Source: Nocardioides sp. W7 (GTDB taxonomy: Bacteria; Actinomycetota; Actinomycetes; Propionibacteriales; Nocardioidaceae). Taken from it: a stretch of 64,000 nt of DNA. The notes beneath the pieces were generated by a model, which searched no databases, was not told where the DNA came from, and worked only from the letters and a program-made list of their open reading frames with translations. The DNA lies in the NCBI RefSeq assembly GCF_022919075.1, contig NZ_CP095078.1:3348001-3412000 (forward strand), given 5' to 3'. Position numbers and translations under genes: made by a program. Shown piece after piece: positions 1 to 8,442 of the stretch; within the stretch, counting starts at the first letter, position 1; every line of letters starts with the position of its first letter.

Positions 1-1
1 A

Positions 2-304
2 GTGGTCGAGAAGCGGCTGCGCGCGATCGCCGAGGCGGACCTGGTGCTGGCCATCTACAACCCCGCCTCCCGCAGCCGCACCGAGCAGGTCGCCACCGCG
101 CGCGCCGTGCTGCTGGAGCACCGCGACGCCGCGACCGTGGTGATCGTCGGACGCGACGTGGGCCGGGCGGAGGAGTCGCTCACCGTCACGACCCTGGGCG
201 AGCTCGACCCCGCGACGATCGACATGAAGTGCCTGCTGATCGTCGGCGCCACCGGGACCCGGAGCTCCGCGGCCGGGGTGTGGACGCCGAGGTACGTGCG
301 ATGA
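2..304 (+). CDS. cobJ: precorrin-3B C17-methyltransferase, C-terminal part (5' end outside window)
   Basis: This is the last 100 codons of a corrin-ring SAM methyltransferase. CobJ methylates C17 of precorrin-3B and contracts the ring in the aerobic cobalamin pathway in the cytoplasm. The visible part carries the motif IYNPASRSR followed by the VVIVGRDVGR and MKCLLIVG strands that are typical of the C-terminal lobe of CobJ/CbiH. The N-terminal lobe with the glycine-rich SAM loop lies upstream of the window. The stop codon overlaps the cobM start (ATGA), so the two are translationally coupled. CobJ and CbiH share this domain; the presence of CobF, CobN and a ChlI/ChlD subunit nearby favours the aerobic assignment. 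Confidence 0.9.
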   Translation: MVEKRLRAIAEADLVLAIYNPASRSRTEQVATARAVLLEHRDAATVVIVGRDVGRAEESLTVTTLGELDPATIDMKCLLIVGATGTRSSAAGVWTPRYVR

Positions 305-1059
305 GCGTGTCCTTCGTCGGCGCCGGTCCCGGTGCCGCCGACCTGCTCACCCTGCGGGCCGCCCGGCTGCTGGCCGCCGCCGACCTGGTGCTCTACCCGG
401 GCACCTATCTGGATCCCGAGATCCTGGCCCACTGCGGTGCGGAGACCGAGCTGGTGGACACCCAGGACCTCGACCTCGACGCGATCACCCGGCACCTGGT
501 CGACGGCGCACGGGCCGGACGTCAGGTGGTCCGGCTGACGTCGGGCGACCCGTCGCTCTACTCCGCCCTGCACGAGCAGACCCGGCGCCTCGACGCCGCC
601 GGCGTCGGCTGGCAGGTGACCCCCGGGGTCCCGGCGTACGCCGCCGCCGCGGCGCTGGTGGGTCGCGAGCTCACCGTGCCGCACGTCGCCCAGTCGGTCG
701 TGCTCACCCGCACCCGGGCCCGGTCGTCGCCGATGGGGGCGGGGGAGGACCTGCTGGCCTTCGCCGCCACCGGGGCCACGCTGGTGCTGCACCTGGCGAT
801 CACCCGGACCCGTGACCTGATGGCCGAGCTGGAGCCGGTGCTCGGCGCCGACTGTCCGGTGCTCGTCGTGCACCGGGCCAGCCAGCCCGAGGAGCTGGTC
901 CTGCGTGGCACGGTCGGGACCGTCGCCGACCTGGTCGAGCGGTCGGGGCTGCGTCAGGCGGCCGTCATCCTTCTCGGCCGGGCGCTGGCCGAGGACGGCG
1001 ACGGCGGCGAGTCGTTCCTGTACAGCGCGGCCCGGGAGCGGCGCAGCCCGCGGGACTGA
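301..1059 (+). CDS. cobM: precorrin-4 C11-methyltransferase
   Basis: CobM transfers a methyl group from SAM to C11 of precorrin-4, giving precorrin-5. The 252-residue protein begins with SVSFVGAGPGAADLLTLRA, the glycine-rich first loop of the tetrapyrrole methylase fold. LTSGDPSLYSALHEQ (about residues 79-93) is the diagnostic CobM/CbiF second motif, and PGVPAYAAAAA follows. Length is normal for the family (about 250). The ATG start overlaps the cobJ stop by four bases. The gene ends one base before the stop of the convergent cobL. Confidence 0.94.
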   Translation: MSVSFVGAGPGAADLLTLRAARLLAAADLVLYPGTYLDPEILAHCGAETELVDTQDLDLDAITRHLVDGARAGRQVVRLTSGDPSLYSALHEQTRRLDAAGVGWQVTPGVPAYAAAAALVGRELTVPHVAQSVVLTRTRARSSPMGAGEDLLAFAATGATLVLHLAITRTRDLMAELEPVLGADCPVLVVHRASQPEELVLRGTVGTVADLVERSGLRQAAVILLGRALAEDGDGGESFLYSAARERRSPRD

Positions 1060-2259
1060 TCAGCGGGTCAGGCTCCACTGCGTCACGGTGCGCGCCGGCG
1101 TCCAGCCGGTGAAGGTGCCCACCGGGGCGGCGGTCTCCACCGCGATCCGGGTGAGCTCGCCGCCGTGGTGGCGGTAGGCGTCGGCGAGCAGGTGCTCGGT
1201 CTCCAGGGTGACCCCGTGCACCACCAGCCGGCCACCGCTCGGCAGGGCCGCGAGGCAGCCGTCGAGGACGCCGGGGCGGGTCGCGCCGCCGCCGATGAAC
1301 ACGGCGTCGGGGGCGGGGAGGCCGCGGAGCGCGTCGGGCGCCCGGCCGGTGACGACGGTGAGGTCGGGAACGCCCAGTCCCACGGCGTTCCTGCTGATCC
1401 GGGAGGCGCGGGCCGGGTCGGCCTCGACCGCGGTGCTGCGGCAGGTCGCGTGCGCGCGCATCCACTCGATGCCGACCGAGCCCGCGCCGGCGCCCACGTC
1501 CCACAGGTGCTGGCCCGGTGCGGGCCGGAGCCGGGCCAGCGCGGCGGAGCGCAGGTCGCGCCTGGTGAGCTGGCCGTCGTTCTCGAAGGCGTCGTCGGGC
1601 AACCCCGCGACCCACGACGAGTGCCAGGTCGCCAGCGCCGCGGGCAGCTCGACGGCCAGCACGTGCAGGGCGGGCACGTCCTCGTCGGCCACGTCCAGCC
1701 ACCCGGTCGCGGTCCGCGACACCCGGACCTCCCGGTCGGTGCCGAGATCGCCGAGCAGGGTGACGACGGCATCCGGGCACCCGGCCTCGGCCAGGAGTAC
1801 GGCGACGGCCGCGGGGGAGGAGCGCCCGGAGGTCAGCAGCAGCAGCCGGCGGCCCGGGGCCAGCTCACGCAGCAGCCGGGCCTCGTGGCGCCCGACCAGC
1901 GTGACCGCGGCGGACTCCTCGGCCGACCAGCCCATCCGGGCCCGGGCCAGCGAGATCGACGACACCGCGGGCAGCACCCGCACCGCCGACGCGCCGAGGA
2001 GCCGGACCATGGTGCTGCCGATCCCGGAGACCATCGGGTCCCCGGAGGCCAGCGCCACCACCCGTCGACCACCCACCCGCTCCAGCAGGGCCGGCAGACC
2101 TTCGGCCAGCGGCGAGGGCCAGGCCACGCGCTCCTGGCCGGCCACGACAGGGACGCCGTCCAGGTGCCGGCGCCCGCCGAGCAGCACCTCGGCGTCCCGG
2201 ACCAGGGCCGCGGCCGCCTCGTCGAGTCGGCCGTCGGCACCGACGCCCACCACCGTCAT
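1060..2259 (-). CDS. cobL: precorrin-6Y C5,15-methyltransferase (decarboxylating)
   Basis: CobL methylates C5 and C15 of precorrin-6Y and decarboxylates the C12 acetate, giving precorrin-8X. The 399-residue protein has two domains: an N-terminal CbiE-like tetrapyrrole methylase (MTVVGVGADGRLDEAAA; LASGDPMVSGIGSTMVRLLG) and a C-terminal CbiT-like Rossmann methyltransferase (LWDVGAGAGSVGIEWMRAH; AVFIGGGATRPGVLDGCLAAL). The ATG at 2259 starts exactly at the conserved VVGVG strand. The reading frame stays open upstream, but that segment is arginine- and proline-rich and enters the opposite-strand riboswitch, so I rejected a longer start. It is transcribed towards cobM and away from the riboswitch-led operon. 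Confidence 0.93.
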   Translation of the reverse strand: MTVVGVGADGRLDEAAAALVRDAEVLLGGRRHLDGVPVVAGQERVAWPSPLAEGLPALLERVGGRRVVALASGDPMVSGIGSTMVRLLGASAVRVLPAVSSISLARARMGWSAEESAAVTLVGRHEARLLRELAPGRRLLLLTSGRSSPAAVAVLLAEAGCPDAVVTLLGDLGTDREVRVSRTATGWLDVADEDVPALHVLAVELPAALATWHSSWVAGLPDDAFENDGQLTRRDLRSAALARLRPAPGQHLWDVGAGAGSVGIEWMRAHATCRSTAVEADPARASRISRNAVGLGVPDLTVVTGRAPDALRGLPAPDAVFIGGGATRPGVLDGCLAALPSGGRLVVHGVTLETEHLLADAYRHHGGELTRIAVETAAPVGTFTGWTPARTVTQWSLTR

Positions 2260-2319
2260 TCGGCAGGCGTCGCGGGGGTCTGGCGGGGCGGGCACGGACG
2301 GGACGCTATCGTCCTCGCA

Positions 2320-2480
2320 ACACGTGAGGTGCCCCTGCGCCCCAACCATCGCCCTGCGGTGGGGACGGTCAACGGGGAGAATCTGGGAAGCCGGTGAGAG
2401 TCCGGCACAGGCCCGCTGCGGTGAACCGAGCACTCCGCCAGGAGTGATTCGGCAAGTCCGAAGACCGGCCTCGCGTCGCC
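2320..2480 (+). promoter_or_regulatory. cobalamin (adenosylcobalamin) riboswitch 1
   Basis: The core GGGAAGCCGGTGAGAGTCCG starts near 2385 and is followed by GCACAGGCCCGCTGCGGTGA. The B12 box CAAGTCCGAAGACCGGCC lies at 2453-2470. A 5' flank with the GGTGCCCC/GGTGGGGAC pairing starts near 2326. These are the conserved parts of the cobalamin class riboswitch. It ends about 40 bases before the GTG of the chelatase gene, so it should repress the 2512-9410 operon when B12 is plentiful. Outer borders are estimates. Confidence 0.92.
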
Positions 2481-2511
2481 ACCTCCATGGCCAAGCGAGC
2501 GGGAGCCTCAC

Positions 2512-4641
2512 GTGCCTACGAAGTACCCATTTTCTGCCGTCGTCGGCTGCGCCCACGACCCCGCGACCGAGCCGGCTACCGACTCTCCGGGCCTCGACGC
2601 GATGGGCCTCGCGCTGGTCCTGACCGCGATCAGCCCGCAGATCGGCGGGGTGCTCGTCCGCGGTGACAAGGGCACCGCGAAGTCGACCACCGTCCGCGGA
2701 CTGGCCGACGTACTCCCGTGGATCGAGGTGTACGACGGCGACCGGTACTCGGTCGACCCGGCCGAGTCCACGGCCCTATCGCCGGACGGACCCTTCACCG
2801 CAGCTACCCGGGTCGCCCGGCCGGTCCGGCTCGTCGAGCTGCCGGTCGGCGCCACGGAGGACCGGCTGCTCGGCTCCCTGCACCTGGAGAAGGCGCTGAC
2901 CTCCGGTGCCGTCGAGTTCGAGCCCGGCCTGCTGGCCCGGGCCCACCGCGGAGTGCTCTACGTCGACGAGGTCAACCTGCTCCACGACCACCTGGTCGAC
3001 CTGCTGCTCGACGCCGCCGCCACGGGCACGGTCTCCATCGAGCGGGACGGGGTCTCCCTGCAGCACGGTGCCCGGTTCGTGCTGATCGGCACCATGAACC
3101 CCGAGGAGGGTGAGCTCCGCCCGCAGCTGCTCGACCGGTTCGGGCTCACGGTCGAGGTCGCCGCTCCCCGGGAGCCCGCGTTGCGGATGGAGGTCGTCCG
3201 CCGCCGGATGGCCTTCGACCAGGATCCCGACGCCTTCGTCGCGACCTTCGCCGAGCGGCAGGAGTCGCTGCGGGTCCGGATCGCCGGCGCCCGGGCCCGC
3301 CTCGACCACGTCGAGCTCACCGACGCGGCGCTGCTGAAGGTCGCGGAGGTGTGCGCCGCGTTCGAGGTCGACGGCCTCCGCGCCGACATCGTCACCGCCC
3401 GTACCGCGGTCGCCCACGCCGCCTGGGCCGGGCGCGAGCGGGTCACCCTGGCCGACATCCGTGCCGCCGCGCTGCTGGCCCTGCCGCACCGGCGCCGGCG
3501 CAGCCCGTTCGACGCCCCGGGCCTCGACGAGGACCTGCTCGCCCGGGTCCTGGGCGACGACGAGCTGCCGGATCCGCCCGACCCCGCACCGGACTCCGAC
3601 CCCGCACCGGACTCCGACTCCGACTCCGACTCCGACGACGCGGCGGCCTCCGAGGGGCCGGGGTCCGCGGACGAGTCCGGTCCTTCGGCGACCGCGCCCG
3701 ACGAGGCAGCGGCGGAGTCCTCCGTCGACGCCGCCCCCGTCGATGTCGACGCCGACCCGGCCGACCCCGCGGATGCTGAGCGCACCCCTCCGTCGGCTCC
3801 GCCCGCACCTGACAGCGACGGACGAACGACGGCGGCCAGCGCGGAGACGGTGTACCGCCCGCGGCTGCTCACCGTCGACGGCGTCGGCCAGGGCAGCCCC
3901 GGGCGGCGCAGCCGGGCCCTGGGCAGCAGCGGGCGCCGGATCGGCAGCGGCACCGCACGCGGGTCACTGCACCTGGTGGAGACCCTGCGGGCAGCGGCCG
4001 AGCGCTCGGCCCGCCAGGGGAGCGGTGCCGACGGCGGCCGGATCCGGCTCGCCCCGGCCGACCTGCGCACCGCCGTCCGGGAGGGCCGGGAGGCCAACCT
4101 GCTGCTGTTCTGCGTCGACGCCTCCGGATCGATGGCGGCCCGTCGCCGGATGGTCCAGGTCAAGACCGCCGTACTCTCCCTGCTCACCGACGCCTATCGG
4201 CGCCGCGACAAGGTCGCCATGGTCGGCTTCCGGGGGGCCGGCGCGAGCCTGCTGCTGCCGCCGACCGGCTCCGTCGACGTCGCCGCCGCCCTGCTCGACG
4301 ACCTGCCGTCGGGCGGCCGGACCCCCCTCGCCGAGGGCCTCCTCGAAGCAGGACGGGTGCTGCGCCGTGAACGGCTCCGTGACGCGCGGGTGCGACCGCT
4401 GCTGCTGGTCGTCACCGACGGCCGGGCCACCGCCGGACCCGACCCGGTGGTCCGCTCGCAGCTCGCCGCCGCCCACCTCGCCACCCTCGGCGTGCCCAGC
4501 GTGGTCATCGACTGCGAGCAGGGGCCGCTCCGGCTGGGGCTGGCCCGTACCCTCGCCGGTCACCTGCGCGCCGAGCACCTGCCGATGGCGCAGGTCAGCG
4601 CGGACGGCCTGGTCGACGTCGTCACCGGCCGCGTCGCCTGA
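2512..4641 (+). CDS. fused ChlI-ChlD type AAA/VWA subunit of cobalt chelatase
   Basis: This is probably the ATPase/VWA motor that works with CobN to insert cobalt into hydrogenobyrinic acid diamide. The 709-residue protein has an N-terminal MoxR/ChlI-type AAA domain with Walker A GDKGTAKS at residues 51-58 and Walker B VLYVDEVNLL near residue 145. A linker of about 100 residues rich in Asp, Ser, Pro and Ala follows (including a run of Asp-Ser dipeptides). The C-terminal VWA domain has the MIDAS motif DASGSM at 536-541. In other bacteria these are separate proteins (CobS/CobT or BchI/BchD). GTG at 2512 is chosen because GGGAG sits 7 bases upstream, directly after riboswitch 1. Its TGA overlaps the cobA ATG. 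A magnesium chelatase role is possible by family, but the context argues for cobalt. Confidence 0.87.
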   Translation: MPTKYPFSAVVGCAHDPATEPATDSPGLDAMGLALVLTAISPQIGGVLVRGDKGTAKSTTVRGLADVLPWIEVYDGDRYSVDPAESTALSPDGPFTAATRVARPVRLVELPVGATEDRLLGSLHLEKALTSGAVEFEPGLLARAHRGVLYVDEVNLLHDHLVDLLLDAAATGTVSIERDGVSLQHGARFVLIGTMNPEEGELRPQLLDRFGLTVEVAAPREPALRMEVVRRRMAFDQDPDAFVATFAERQESLRVRIAGARARLDHVELTDAALLKVAEVCAAFEVDGLRADIVTARTAVAHAAWAGRERVTLADIRAAALLALPHRRRRSPFDAPGLDEDLLARVLGDDELPDPPDPAPDSDPAPDSDSDSDSDDAAASEGPGSADESGPSATAPDEAAAESSVDAAPVDVDADPADPADAERTPPSAPPAPDSDGRTTAASAETVYRPRLLTVDGVGQGSPGRRSRALGSSGRRIGSGTARGSLHLVETLRAAAERSARQGSGADGGRIRLAPADLRTAVREGREANLLLFCVDASGSMAARRRMVQVKTAVLSLLTDAYRRRDKVAMVGFRGAGASLLLPPTGSVDVAAALLDDLPSGGRTPLAEGLLEAGRVLRRERLRDARVRPLLLVVTDGRATAGPDPVVRSQLAAAHLATLGVPSVVIDCEQGPLRLGLARTLAGHLRAEHLPMAQVSADGLVDVVTGRVA

Positions 4642-5417
4642 TGGGCACGCTGACCCCGCTGCGCCCGGGAACCGTGACCCTGGTGGCCGGCGGACCCGGG
4701 GACCCGGGCCTGATGACCGTCGCCGGACGCGCCGCCGTGGAGCAGGCCGACGTCCTGCTCGTCGACCACCTCGCCCCTCAGGGCGCCCTGGCCTGGGCCC
4801 GACCCGACGCCGAGGTGCTCGACGTGGCGAAGCTGCCCCGCGGACGCACGACCCCGCAGGAGCGGATCAACGAGCTGCTGGTGACCCACGCCCGCGCCGG
4901 GCGCCGGGTGGTCCGGCTCAAGGGCGGCGACGGCTTCGTCTTCGGTCGCGGGATGGAGGAGGTGCTCGCCTGCGCCGAGGCCGGCGTGCCGACCCGGGTG
5001 CTGCCCGGGGTCAGCTCCGCGGTCGCCGTACCCGCCCTCGCCGGGATCCCGGTCACCCACCGCGGCATCGTGCACGGCTTCAGCGTGGTCTCCGGCCACG
5101 TGCCGCCCGGGCACCCCACCTGCACCCTCGACTACGCCGCCCTGGCTGCGACCGGCACCACGCTGGTGGTGCTCATGGGCGTCGCCAACCTGTCGTGCAT
5201 CGCGGCCGAGCTCCTCGCCCACGGTCTCTCGCCCGAGACCCCCGCCGCGGTGATCGCGCGCGGTGGCCACCCCGACCAGGTCGTGCGGACGGCGTGCCTG
5301 GCCCGGATCGCCGACGTCGCCGCCGGCCTCGCCCCGCCCGCCGTCACGGTGATCGGCGACGTCGCCCGCTTCGCCGTCCCCACCCCCGCCACCGAACTCG
5401 TCGAGGAGACCCGCTGA
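4641..5417 (+). CDS. cobA: uroporphyrinogen-III C-methyltransferase (SUMT)
   Basis: SUMT methylates uroporphyrinogen III at C2 and C7 to give precorrin-2, the branch point towards B12 and siroheme. The 258-residue protein shows VTLVAGGPGDPGLMTVAG (first SAM loop), VVRLKGGDGFVFGRGMEE (the SUMT second motif) and VLPGVSSAVAVPALAGIPVTHRG (third motif). It lacks the CysG oxidase/ferrochelatase domain, which fits a dedicated cobalamin SUMT. The start overlaps the previous stop as TGATG, and the stop overlaps cobO in the same way. It is part of the riboswitch-1 operon. Confidence 0.93.
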   Translation: MGTLTPLRPGTVTLVAGGPGDPGLMTVAGRAAVEQADVLLVDHLAPQGALAWARPDAEVLDVAKLPRGRTTPQERINELLVTHARAGRRVVRLKGGDGFVFGRGMEEVLACAEAGVPTRVLPGVSSAVAVPALAGIPVTHRGIVHGFSVVSGHVPPGHPTCTLDYAALAATGTTLVVLMGVANLSCIAAELLAHGLSPETPAAVIARGGHPDQVVRTACLARIADVAAGLAPPAVTVIGDVARFAVPTPATELVEETR

Positions 5418-6031
5418 TGCCTCAGGGACAACCGCTGACCGTGCCCGACGACGGTCTCAGCACCCGCCAGCGCCGCAACCGGCCGCTGCTGATGGTCCAC
5501 ACCGGCGACGGCAAGGGGAAGTCCACCGCCGCCTTCGGCCTCGCACTGCGCGGCTGGAACCAGGGGTGGAACATCGGGGTCTTCCAGTTCGTGAAGTCCG
5601 CCAAGTGGCGCATCGGTGAGCAGACCGTGCTCGAGCGCCTCGGGGAGCTGCACACCCAGACCGGCGAGGGCGGACCGGTCGAGTGGCACAAGATGGGCGC
5701 CGGCTGGTCGTGGACCAAGAAGCACGGCGACGCCGAGGACCACGCCCGGGCCGCCGCCGGGGGGTGGCAGGAGATCAAGCGCCGGCTGGCCGCGGAGACC
5801 CACCAGCTCTACGTGCTCGACGAGTTCACCTATCCGATCGCCTGGGGCTGGGTCGACCTCGACGACGTGGTCACGACCCTGCGCGACCGGCCCGGGCGCC
5901 AGCACGTCGTCGTCACCGGTCGCCGCGCCGCACCCGAGCTCCTCGAGATCGCCGACCTGGTCACCGAGATGACCAAGCACAAGCACCCGATGGACGCCGG
6001 TCAGAAGGGGCAGCGGGGGATCGAGTGGTGA
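5417..6031 (+). CDS. cobO: cob(I)yrinic acid a,c-diamide adenosyltransferase
   Basis: CobO/BtuR adds the 5'-deoxyadenosyl group from ATP to the reduced cobalt of corrinoids. The 204-residue protein has a short N-terminal extension, then the P-loop-like HTGDGKGKSTAAFGLALRG (Walker A at 30-37). Further family motifs are FQFVKSAKWRIGE, YVLDEFTYPIAWGW (Walker B region) and VVVTGRRAAPELLEIADLVTEM. Length is as expected. It is coupled to the upstream SUMT gene and its TGA overlaps the GTG of the next gene. Confidence 0.95.
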   Translation: MPQGQPLTVPDDGLSTRQRRNRPLLMVHTGDGKGKSTAAFGLALRGWNQGWNIGVFQFVKSAKWRIGEQTVLERLGELHTQTGEGGPVEWHKMGAGWSWTKKHGDAEDHARAAAGGWQEIKRRLAAETHQLYVLDEFTYPIAWGWVDLDDVVTTLRDRPGRQHVVVTGRRAAPELLEIADLVTEMTKHKHPMDAGQKGQRGIEW

Positions 6032-8442
6032 GCCTGCCCCGCCTGGTGATCGCGGCCCCGGCGACGGGGCAGGGCAAGACGACGGTCGCCACCGGACTGA
6101 TGGCGGCGCTGCGCGGCCGCGACCTGGTGGTCTCCGGGCACAAGGTCGGACCCGACTACATCGATCCCGGCTACCACGCCCTGGCCACCGGTCGGCCCGG
6201 GCGCAACCTGGACCCGCACCTGGTGGGGGAGGAGCGGGTCGCCCCGCTGCTCCTGCACGGGGCGCGGGACGCGGACGTGGCCGTCATCGAGGGGGTGATG
6301 GGGCTGCACGACGGCCGGCTGGGCACCGACGGCTTCGCCTCCACCGCCCACGTCGCCCGGCTCACCCGCACCCCGGTCGTGCTGGTCGTCGACATCGCCC
6401 GGATGTCGCGGTCGGCCGGTGCCGTGGTGGCGGGGATGGCGTCGTACGACCCGACGATCGAGGTCGTCGGGGTGGTGTTGAACCGGGCCGGCTCGGCACG
6501 CAACGTCGCCGAGGTGACCCGCTCGCTCCGCGTCCCGGTCTTCGGGGTCGTGCCTCGCGACGCCTCGCTCACCACGCCCTCGCGCCACCTCGGGCTCGTC
6601 CCCGCCTCCGAACGCGACGGCGCCGCGGCCCTGGTCGCCCGGCTCGGGGAGCAGATCGGCCGCCACGTCGACCTCGACGCGCTGCTGGCGGTGGCCCGCG
6701 CCGCCCCCGAGCTCGACGTCGCGCCCTGGGACCCGGCCGCAGAGGTACGACGGGTCGCCGGCGAGGCGCCGGTGGTCGCGGTCGCCGCCGGGCGGGCCTT
6801 CACCTTCGCCTATGCCGAGACCGAGGAGCTGCTGGTCGCCGCCGGCTGCCGCATCGTGCGCTTCGACCCGTTGCTCGACCCGGCCCTTCCCGCCGGCACC
6901 CGGGCGCTCCTGCTCGGCGGCGGCTTCCCCGAGGTGCACGTCCAGGAGCTGGCCGGCAACGGCCCGCTGCTCGCCCAGGTCCGCGACGCCGTACGCGCCG
7001 GGCTGCCGACCGTGGCCGAGTGCGCCGGGCTGCTCTATCTCCTCGAGGCGCTCGACGACACCCCGATGGCGGGCGTGGTCGGCACGAGCGCGGCGATGGC
7101 CGAGCGACTGACGCTGCGCTACCCGGTGGCCCGCGCGGCCGGCGACAACCTGCTCACCCGCGCGGGGGAGACGGTCCACGGGCACGAGTTCCACCGCACG
7201 ACTCTGAACCGGCCGGCCCGGGGCTGCCCGCCGGCGTGGGACATCGACGGGGAGCTGATCGGGGTGGCGACGCCGACCCTGCACGCGTCGTACCTCCACC
7301 TGCACTGGGCGGGAGCCCCCCAGCTCGCCCAGCGCTTCGCCGAGGCGGCGGCCGCCGCCGACCCGGTCCCCACCGCAGCGGTGACGGCGCCATCGTCCGT
7401 CGGGGAGTCGCGCCCGGACCCGACCCCCACCGAGCCGCTGCACCACCACGGCGATCGGGAGGTCGGTCCCGGCCTGCTCGACTTCGCCGTCAACGTCCAC
7501 CCCGAGCCGCGGCCCGCGTGGCTGGAGTCGGCGCTGGCCGCCGGCATCCGCGACTCGGTCTCCTACCCCGACCCCGCGCCTGCGCGGTCGGCGATCGCCC
7601 AGCTTCACCGCCGCCGGCCCGAGGAGGTGCTGGTCACCGCCGGGGCCGCCGAGGCGTTCGAGCTCGTCGCCCGGTGGAAGCAGTGGCACCACGTGGTGGT
7701 CGTGCACCCCCAGTTCACCGAGCCGCACGCCGCCCTCGAACGCGCCGGGCACCAGGTGAGCGTGGTGCCGTGTCGTGCCGAGGACGGCTACCGGCTGGAC
7801 CCCGACGCGGTGCCGGACGACGCCGACCTGGTGGTGCTGGGGAACCCGACCAACCCGACCGGTGTGCTCCACCCCGCGGCCGACATCCTGCGGCTGCGCC
7901 GTCCCAAGCGGGTCGTCGTGGTGGACGAGGCATTCATGGACACCGTGGCGGGGGAGCGGGAGTCACTGGCCCACGACCGCCGACGGGGACTGCTGGTGAT
8001 CCGCAGCCTCACCAAGCACTGGTCCATCCCCGGCATCCGGGCCGGTTACCTGCTCGGCAACGAGCGCAGCGTCGCCGGGCTGGCGGCCCGCCAGATCCCG
8101 TGGTCCGTGTCCACCCCCGCGATCCACGCCGCGATCGCCTGCACCACCCCGGCGGCGGTCGCGGAGGCGGCCCGCCGTACCGCCCGGATCACCGGATGGC
8201 GCCAGTCCTTGGTCGAGGGCCTGTCCGCGCGGGGCATCGAGGTCCTCGGGTCGGAGTCGTCGTTCGTCCTGGCCCGGCTCGGTCTCGGGACCCGCGAGGC
8301 GCTACGGGAGCGGGGGATCGCCGTACGACGGGCCGACACCTTCCCGGGCCTGGCTGGCGAGTGGGTCCGGATCGCGGTCCGCCCGCCCGAGACCTGTGCG
8401 GTGCTGCTCACCGCCCTCGACGCCCTGGGAGTCGGCTCGTGA
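6028..8442 (+). CDS. cobB: fusion of cobyrinic acid a,c-diamide synthase (CobB) and CobC/CobD-like PLP aminotransferase
   Basis: The 804-residue protein joins two pathway enzymes. Residues 1 to about 445 are CobB, the glutamine- and ATP-dependent amidase acting on the a and c carboxylates of (hydrogeno)byrinic acid: P-loop PATGQGKTTVATGL at 11-24, GHKVGPDYIDPGYH, IEGVMGLHDG, and a class I GATase domain with nucleophile Cys332 in AECAGLLYL and the terminal His region LHASYLHLHW. After a Pro/Thr-rich linker, residues about 470-800 form a fold-type I PLP enzyme with LGNPTNPTGVLH and catalytic Lys663 in SLTKHWSIPGIRAGYL. This resembles L-threonine-O-3-phosphate decarboxylase, which supplies the aminopropanol linker. 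GTG at 6028 overlaps the cobO stop. The frame has no interruption between the halves. Confidence 0.9.
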   Translation: MSLPRLVIAAPATGQGKTTVATGLMAALRGRDLVVSGHKVGPDYIDPGYHALATGRPGRNLDPHLVGEERVAPLLLHGARDADVAVIEGVMGLHDGRLGTDGFASTAHVARLTRTPVVLVVDIARMSRSAGAVVAGMASYDPTIEVVGVVLNRAGSARNVAEVTRSLRVPVFGVVPRDASLTTPSRHLGLVPASERDGAAALVARLGEQIGRHVDLDALLAVARAAPELDVAPWDPAAEVRRVAGEAPVVAVAAGRAFTFAYAETEELLVAAGCRIVRFDPLLDPALPAGTRALLLGGGFPEVHVQELAGNGPLLAQVRDAVRAGLPTVAECAGLLYLLEALDDTPMAGVVGTSAAMAERLTLRYPVARAAGDNLLTRAGETVHGHEFHRTTLNRPARGCPPAWDIDGELIGVATPTLHASYLHLHWAGAPQLAQRFAEAAAAADPVPTAAVTAPSSVGESRPDPTPTEPLHHHGDREVGPGLLDFAVNVHPEPRPAWLESALAAGIRDSVSYPDPAPARSAIAQLHRRRPEEVLVTAGAAEAFELVARWKQWHHVVVVHPQFTEPHAALERAGHQVSVVPCRAEDGYRLDPDAVPDDADLVVLGNPTNPTGVLHPAADILRLRRPKRVVVVDEAFMDTVAGERESLAHDRRRGLLVIRSLTKHWSIPGIRAGYLLGNERSVAGLAARQIPWSVSTPAIHAAIACTTPAAVAEAARRTARITGWRQSLVEGLSARGIEVLGSESSFVLARLGLGTREALRERGIAVRRADTFPGLAGEWVRIAVRPPETCAVLLTALDALGVGS

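Noticed and set aside
3590-3650. Short tandem repeat of GACTCC units, possible microsatellite or CRISPR-like array
   Set aside because: It encodes the Asp-Ser linker of the chelatase subunit in frame; there are no spacers.
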